Source: an uncultured Blautia sp.
GTDB lineage: Bacteria > Bacillota > Clostridia > Lachnospirales > Lachnospiraceae
Length of the DNA stretch: 19,816 nucleotides
Direction of reading: 5' to 3'
Assembly (NCBI GenBank): GCA_900542045.1
Contig: UQMI01000059.1
Coordinates: forward strand, 1-19,816
In this document: positions 16,017 to 19,816 of the stretch, in pieces
How the letters are laid out: each line of letters begins with the position of its first letter
Numbering within the stretch: position 1 is the first letter of the stretch
The notes under the pieces: model-generated
What the model was told of the DNA's origin: nothing
The model's input: only the letters and a program-made list of their open reading frames with translations
Databases searched by the model: none
Program-made: the position numbers and the translations under genes

Positions 16017-16783
16017 AGACAACCAGCCGCTTTCTCCGTCAGTATCGGGCGGAAAAACAGAAACTGCGGAAACGGTACATCTGGCTGTGCCCGCTGGCTT
16101 TTCTGGGAATTCTGTTTCTCTGGCTTTTGTGGATGTTCCGCAATGCAGACGCCCATACCCTGGCCCAGGGATATACGTCCCTGTTTTATCAGCTTCCCAT
16201 GATCAATGCCATTATGATGCCGATCCTTCTGGCTGTGATCGCCAGCCGTCTGTGTGATATGGAGATCAAAGGGCATACCCTGAAGCTTCTGTATACCCTG
16301 CAAAAACGAAACAGTTTTTACCACTGCAAATATTTATTCGGGGTCAAATATCTGGCGCTGTTTATTGCCGGAGAATTTCTGCTGATCCTTCTTACCGGAA
16401 AACTGTTTTCTTTTACCGAAACATTTCCGGTCAAAGAAGGGCTGCTCTACCTGCTCACCAACCTGGTGACGGGAATGATCCTCCTGGGAATCCAGCAGAC
16501 TGCCTCTCTGCTCTCGGACAATCAGATTTTCCCCCTGGCGCTGGGACTGGTGGGTTCCTTTCTGGGACTGTTTTCCATGTTCTTTCCGAAGGCTGTTTCC
16601 CGTTTCATCCTCTGGGGGTATTTTGCCATGTTCACTCCCATCGGCATGAACTGGGATTCCCAGACCCGCATCACCGATTACTATTCGATTCCTTTTCCGC
16701 TGACGCAGTTTCTCCTGTTCTGCGTATTTGGAATTTTCTTGTATTTTGCCGGCAAGTATCTGTTTACCCAAAAGGAGGTGTGA
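16013..16783 (+). CDS. LanE/MutE-type ABC transporter permease of lantibiotic-immunity family
   Basis: This 256-residue membrane protein has a basic cytoplasmic N-terminus, RQYRAEKQKLRKRYIWLCPL, and about six hydrophobic segments. This is the usual layout of LanE and LanG subunits, which form the membrane part of peptide-immunity exporters. The open frame extends upstream to 15821, but the ATG at 16013 overlaps the ATPase stop (ATGA) and gives the correct N-terminus. It is followed after 3 bp by a second permease. Assignment as the E rather than G subunit follows gene order only. Confidence 0.83.
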   Translation: MKTTSRFLRQYRAEKQKLRKRYIWLCPLAFLGILFLWLLWMFRNADAHTLAQGYTSLFYQLPMINAIMMPILLAVIASRLCDMEIKGHTLKLLYTLQKRNSFYHCKYLFGVKYLALFIAGEFLLILLTGKLFSFTETFPVKEGLLYLLTNLVTGMILLGIQQTASLLSDNQIFPLALGLVGSFLGLFSMFFPKAVSRFILWGYFAMFTPIGMNWDSQTRITDYYSIPFPLTQFLLFCVFGIFLYFAGKYLFTQKEV

Positions 16784-16786
16784 CCC

Positions 16787-17518
16787 ATGCTGAGACGATG
16801 TATCTCTGTGGAAAATCAAAAGCTGGCCCATTCTCATATCTGGCTGGCATGTCTTCTGATCCCTGTGATCCCGGCCATCATGGGAACCTTTAATTATCTG
16901 CAGAACCTGGGAATTCTGAAAAGCCAGTGGTATTCTCTGTGGACGCAGCTGACTTTGTTTTATTCCAATTTCTTCTATGCACCATTGATCGCCCTGTACT
17001 GCTCCTGGCTCTGGCGGATGGAGCACCTGAACCATAACTGGAATGCCCTGATGACCGCGCCGGTTCCCATTGGCGATCTCTATTTCGGCAAACTGGCCGT
17101 TATTTTGAAAGTCACTGTTTTCACACAACTCTGGCTGGGTGTTTTGTATTTTATCTGCGGCAAGCTGGCCGGTCTCCCCGGCATTTTCTCTCTGGAGATC
17201 TTCTTCTGGCTGCTGCGGGGGACCCTGGCCGCCATCTCCATTGGCGCACTGCAGCTTCTGCTGTCCATGGTCATCCGCAGTTTCTCCGTTCCCATTGGCA
17301 TTGCCCTGCTGGGCAGCATTATCGGTCTTCTGGTCAGCAACAAGGGACTGGGGATTCTCTGGCCGTATTCCATGATGCTGCTGGGAATGAACGCCAACAA
17401 AACGGAAGATATGCTCTCCGGCGGCACCCTGCCTTTTTTGCTTGGGAATTTTTTCTTCTTTGCCCTGTTTACCGCAATTGCCCTGCTGATTCTGAAAAAA
17501 AGGGATGTGCGGGCGTAA
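16787..17518 (+). CDS. LanG/MutG-type ABC transporter permease of lantibiotic-immunity family
   Basis: This 243-residue membrane protein has about six hydrophobic segments and the short cytoplasmic motif NHNWNALMTAPVP. That motif resembles a conserved block after the second membrane segment in LanE/LanG proteins. An AAGGAGG site lies within the end of the preceding gene, so translation is probably coupled. It is the last gene of the operon; no clear terminator follows, only A/T-rich sequence. Together with the two upstream genes it forms an FEG-type exporter complex. Confidence 0.83.
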   Translation: MLRRCISVENQKLAHSHIWLACLLIPVIPAIMGTFNYLQNLGILKSQWYSLWTQLTLFYSNFFYAPLIALYCSWLWRMEHLNHNWNALMTAPVPIGDLYFGKLAVILKVTVFTQLWLGVLYFICGKLAGLPGIFSLEIFFWLLRGTLAAISIGALQLLLSMVIRSFSVPIGIALLGSIIGLLVSNKGLGILWPYSMMLLGMNANKTEDMLSGGTLPFLLGNFFFFALFTAIALLILKKRDVRA

Positions 17519-17595
17519 GTATTCCAATAACAAAAGATTGAATCAATAAAGAAAATTTGCGCGCATCACTTTCCGTAAATTTTTAAAATAATTCA

Positions 17596-17624
17596 TTGCT
17601 ATTTTCAGAAAAATCGTCTATACT
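17596..17624 (+). promoter_or_regulatory. Promoter of the antitoxin-like/GNAT gene pair with CodY-like box
   Basis: TTGCTA (17596-17601) and TATACT (17619-17624) are spaced 17 bp apart. Inside the spacer, positions 17600-17614 match the CodY consensus AATTTTCWGAAAATT at 13 of 15 positions. The box would place a repressor across the promoter. The promoter call is fair; the CodY link is speculative because the sequence is also simply A/T-rich. Confidence 0.5.
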
Positions 17625-17657
17625 GTCAGTAAAGAAACAGGAAAGGAGTAGATGCGC

Positions 17658-17837
17658 ATGGCAACACAGAGCATTAAAAAGAATATTGTAATCCATGACA
17701 AAGACTCCGCCACCGCTTTCGTGGAAGCACTGGAAAAGGCTGCAGCTATTGCACCAAAAGCTGTTTCCCGTAATTACAGCGTAAAAGAATTAAAAGGCAC
17801 TGAAAATATCAAAGCTTTTTTCGGAGATAAATTATAA
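17658..17837 (+). CDS. Small antitoxin-like protein upstream of a GNAT gene
   Basis: This 59-residue protein is of no family I can name with certainty. It begins MATQSIKKNIVIHDKDSA, is followed by an alanine-rich helix (about 17-36), and ends with a lysine-containing tail KAFFGDKL. An ATG at 17652 is in frame, but AAGGAG (17643-17648) is better placed for 17658. Its stop overlaps the start of the next gene as TAATG, so the two are translationally coupled. A small protein directly before a GNAT enzyme is the layout of type II toxin-antitoxin pairs such as TacA-TacT. However, no ribbon-helix-helix (DUF1778) signature is recognisable, so the antitoxin role is inference from context. Confidence 0.65.
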   Translation: MATQSIKKNIVIHDKDSATAFVEALEKAAAIAPKAVSRNYSVKELKGTENIKAFFGDKL

Positions 17838-18432
17838 TGGATTATATAGAGCTGAATCTTTTAGAAATGCTCGACACATACGGAGAGGATAGGCTGCAGC
17901 CTATCCTCTCCGTATGTGTCCCCAAAATACAGATGTGGAAAACTTTATACAATCAAAAGCGATTGCCTTTGCCAGACAGCGACTTGCAATGACCTATCTT
18001 GTTTTTTCTGATGAAAAGTCGCCTGATTTGGTTGGCTATTTTACACTGACTAATAAATTTGTTTCTATCTCAGGAAATGCACTAAGTAAAACTCTCCAGA
18101 AACGTATTAAAAAATTTTCACAGTATGACAAAGAGCTTGATCGTTTTCTGATATCTATGCCTTTAATTGCACAGCTCGGCAGAAATTTTAGTCCCGCTGT
18201 ATCTGCCTCTATATCCGGACGAGAATTATTGGATATTGCCTGCAGTAAAGTTCGGGAAGCTCAGTTTATTATCGGAGGGAAAGCTGTTTACATAGAGTGT
18301 GCCAGCAATCCAAAATTACATGATTTTTATTCTGCTTCCCAATTTGTCCAGTTTGGTCAAAGAGAACGTGATACAGATGAAATTGCGGAAAGTCCAATAT
18401 TAGTACAGATGCTAAAATATTTCAGAGATTAG
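17837..18432 (+). pseudogene. GNAT-family N-acetyltransferase, possible toxin, frameshifted at a palindrome
   Basis: The gene starts at the TAATG junction with MDYIELNLLEMLDTYGED and continues as RLQPILS. At about 17911 the frame is lost, and this reading stops at 17992. The remainder, CPQNTDVENFIQSKAIAFAR onward, lies in another frame and runs to a TAG at 18430-18432. From recall of family members, the segment ILS-x-x-x-CP is continuous in intact proteins, so the two parts belong to one protein of roughly 200 residues. The 3' part keeps acetyltransferase features, including VGYFTLTNK, IIGGKAVYIE and NPKLHDFY. The break lies in the right half of a perfect 48-bp palindrome. An internal ATG at 17914 could give a 172-residue fragment lacking the N-terminal strand. 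A sequencing error cannot be excluded. Confidence 0.7.
17873..17920. repeat. Perfect 48-bp palindrome inside the GNAT gene
   Basis: Twenty-four-base arms with no spacer are exact inverted copies, centred on CTGCAG between 17896 and 17897. The left arm starts GACACATACGGAGAGG and the right arm ends CCTCTCCGTATGTGTC. The left arm encodes a plausible protein segment (DTYGEDRL), as does the first half of the right arm (QPILS); the distal right arm is where the frame is lost. Confidence 0.97.
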
Positions 18433-19082
18433 GAAGCAACTTCAAAAAAATATTCCAAAAATTTCACGACATTTTCACTGTTCTCCGAGCTCACATAAAC
18501 CCCTGCATATGCCGGCTCATAAGAGGCCAGATGATAGCTCTGCCACTTTTCACTTCTGGAGAGATCCAGCTTTCCGTCCACCAGATAGGGCTCATAGGTC
18601 TGGTACTGATCCCCCAGAACTTCTTCCCAGGACAGGAACACATCCTGTTCTGCGAAACTGTCGTAAGCTTCTTCCCCGCAGATCAGAAGATCCATTGCCC
18701 CGGAACCGATGGTGGCCACCCGTTTCGCTGTGGATACATAATCCTCTCCTGACTGAATGGAAGTATCTACAGATACCTCTTCGTAACCTTTTCCCGACTG
18801 CAGCCATTCCAGCAGGTCCTCTTCCATCCTGGCCTGGTTTTCTTCTGTTGCAGTATCTGCATCGATCACTGCAATGGACAACAATTCCGTTGTCCGAATA
18901 TTTCTGTACATGGTAACCCCCAGATAGATGACCAGAATTACGATCAGGATCACCACCAGGACCCATTTATAATAGGTCCACAGATAATCGATTTTCTGAC
19001 CGGTATTCATATTTTTCAGTTTCTGCAGCTCCAGCTGCCTTTTTTCCCTGGGGGTTAAATCCGACTCGTATTTCTTATCCAT
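18429..19082 (-). CDS. Single-pass membrane protein of unknown function
   Basis: This 217-residue protein has a charged cytoplasmic N-terminus (about 1-38, rich in Lys, Arg and Glu). One strong membrane helix follows (about 39-59, WVLVVILIVILVIYLGV), then an extracytoplasmic domain of about 158 residues rich in Glu, Asp and Ser. The outer domain contains AMDLLICGEEAYDSFAEQDV and a C-terminal FLEYFFEVAS. It loosely recalls extracellular binding-protein-like domains, but I do not recognise the family. An in-frame stop lies just upstream of the start, so the start is fixed; AGGTGG precedes it. It lies 127 bp downstream of relQ on the same strand, and its stop overlaps the GNAT gene stop on the opposite strand by 4 bp. 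Confidence 0.8.
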   Translation of the reverse strand: MDKKYESDLTPREKRQLELQKLKNMNTGQKIDYLWTYYKWVLVVILIVILVIYLGVTMYRNIRTTELLSIAVIDADTATEENQARMEEDLLEWLQSGKGYEEVSVDTSIQSGEDYVSTAKRVATIGSGAMDLLICGEEAYDSFAEQDVFLSWEEVLGDQYQTYEPYLVDGKLDLSRSEKWQSYHLASYEPAYAGVYVSSENSENVVKFLEYFFEVAS

Positions 19083-19209
19083 CTGTCATCCACCTGTACA
19101 TTTTTCTTCTCGCTGATGCCTGTTGTCCACCTGCATGTCTCTCTTCCCGCTGCTTCGGTCCCGGCACCGGCATTCTTTATTTCCATCAAAATACAGCAGA
19201 GCATCTTCT

Positions 19210-19809
19210 CTAAAGATGCCCCACATCATTGTACTGCTCGAACCGGTCTTCGATCTCCACCAGCATTTCCGCGTATTCCCTCAGTTCATCGGTCAGCGCT
19301 TCCTTATCGGCCCGCTCCTTTTTATAGGAGATCCGATGCTCCATACTGGCCCAGAAATCCATAGACATGGTGCGGAACTGTATCTCCACCGGAAAATATT
19401 CCATTCCATCCAGACAATAAACCGGAATCCCCACGATCAGGTGATAACTTCGGTATCCATTGGGCTTGGGAGAAGCGATATAATCACATTCCCGTATCAT
19501 GACCAGATCCGACTGCCGTTTGAGAATATCCACCAGATTGTAAATATCATCTACGAAATAACAGATCACCCGCACCCCTGCAATGTCCTGTATGTAATCC
19601 TTGGCATTGTCCACAGTGGGTTCTTTTCCTTTTTTTACCAGCTTCTCTTCCAGACTTTTTCTTTTCTTGATCCTGCTTTGCATATTATGAATCGGTCTGC
19701 CTGCTTTGGTGGGATACAGGGTATGATTTAATACATCCAACCTGGTCAGCAGCATTTGTTTGGCATCCTCATAGGGCTTGATAAATTCATAATATTGTTC
19801 GTCATTCAT
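19210..19809 (-). CDS. relQ: RelQ-type small alarmone synthetase (GTP pyrophosphokinase)
   Basis: This 199-residue cytoplasmic enzyme transfers pyrophosphate from ATP to GDP or GTP to make (p)ppGpp. The synthetase domain is complete: IQDIAGVRVICYFVDDIY, RECDYIASPKPNGYRSYHLIV, and VEIQFRTMSMDFWASMEHRI with the catalytic Glu and Arg. There is no hydrolase, TGS or ACT domain, and length and order match Bacillus RelQ (YjbM). The N-terminus MNDEQYYEFIKPYEDAKQ aligns with RelQ, supporting the start at 19809. Its ribosome binding site would be at or beyond the window edge, so the start is not proven. A short hairpin GCATCTT/AAGATGC (19201-19219) overlaps the stop codon but lacks a convincing U-tract. 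Confidence 0.94.
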   Translation of the reverse strand: MNDEQYYEFIKPYEDAKQMLLTRLDVLNHTLYPTKAGRPIHNMQSRIKKRKSLEEKLVKKGKEPTVDNAKDYIQDIAGVRVICYFVDDIYNLVDILKRQSDLVMIRECDYIASPKPNGYRSYHLIVGIPVYCLDGMEYFPVEIQFRTMSMDFWASMEHRISYKKERADKEALTDELREYAEMLVEIEDRFEQYNDVGHL

Positions 19810-19816
19810 ATTCCAT

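Noticed and set aside
16334..17533. Open frame of 399 codons on the minus strand opposite the two immunity permeases
   Set aside because: It is a Gln/His-rich shadow of hydrophobic codons on the coding strand, with no recognisable domain.
17837..17992. Programmed ribosomal frameshifting to join the two GNAT parts
   Set aside because: No slippery heptamer or downstream stimulatory structure is suitably placed. The palindrome spans the break itself, so a mutation is the simpler explanation.
19089..19133. TCCACCTG repeated twice upstream of the membrane-protein gene
   Set aside because: The repeat is only 8 bp with irregular flanks, one copy includes the ribosome binding site, and there is no evidence of a regulatory function.
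19201..19219. Terminator after relQ
   Set aside because: The 7-bp stem overlaps the stop codon and is not followed by a clear U-tract in the minus direction.

Overview
The window looks like chromosomal DNA from an anaerobic gut-type Firmicute, most likely Clostridia/Lachnospiraceae. This family-level placement is inference. It rests on purine-rich AGGAGG-type ribosome binding sites, near-consensus sigma-A promoters, moderate GC, a UreI-containing urease operon and a LanFEG-type peptide-immunity transporter.

Region 1 (1-6898) is a carbohydrate-uptake locus. A five-gene minus-strand operon encodes a lipoprotein solute-binding protein, a TIM-barrel sugar isomerase/epimerase, two permeases and an ABC ATPase that runs off the left edge. 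Two DeoR-family regulators lie head-to-tail on the plus strand, divergent from the operon. The shared control region holds two back-to-back promoters with an inverted repeat and a tandem repeat between them. The substrate cannot be read from sequence.

Region 2 (6801-12770) is a complete minus-strand urease operon, ureA-ureB-ureC-ureI-ureE-ureF-ureG-ureD. It has all three structural subunits, a urea channel and all four nickel-loading accessory proteins. The only convincing promoter lies upstream of a strong intrinsic terminator placed just before the ureA ribosome binding site, so transcription attenuation is likely. ureD runs 98 bp into the end of the second deoR gene on the opposite strand.

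Region 3 (12786-17518) is a two-component system (OmpR-type regulator and sensor kinase, minus strand) divergent from a three-gene ABC transporter on the plus strand. The ATPase carries the E-loop typical of LanF lantibiotic-immunity ATPases, and two membrane subunits follow. The layout resembles peptide-sensing and resistance modules such as CprABC-RK. No lantibiotic biosynthesis gene is present.

Region 4 (17519-18432) is an AT-rich patch holding a small antitoxin-like gene translationally coupled to a GNAT acetyltransferase gene. The GNAT frame is broken at a perfect 48-bp palindrome.

Region 5 (18429-19816) is minus strand again: a single-pass membrane protein of unknown function downstream of a RelQ-type small alarmone synthetase. 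No tRNA, rRNA, CRISPR array or insertion sequence was seen. No intergenic stretch exceeds 300 bp.
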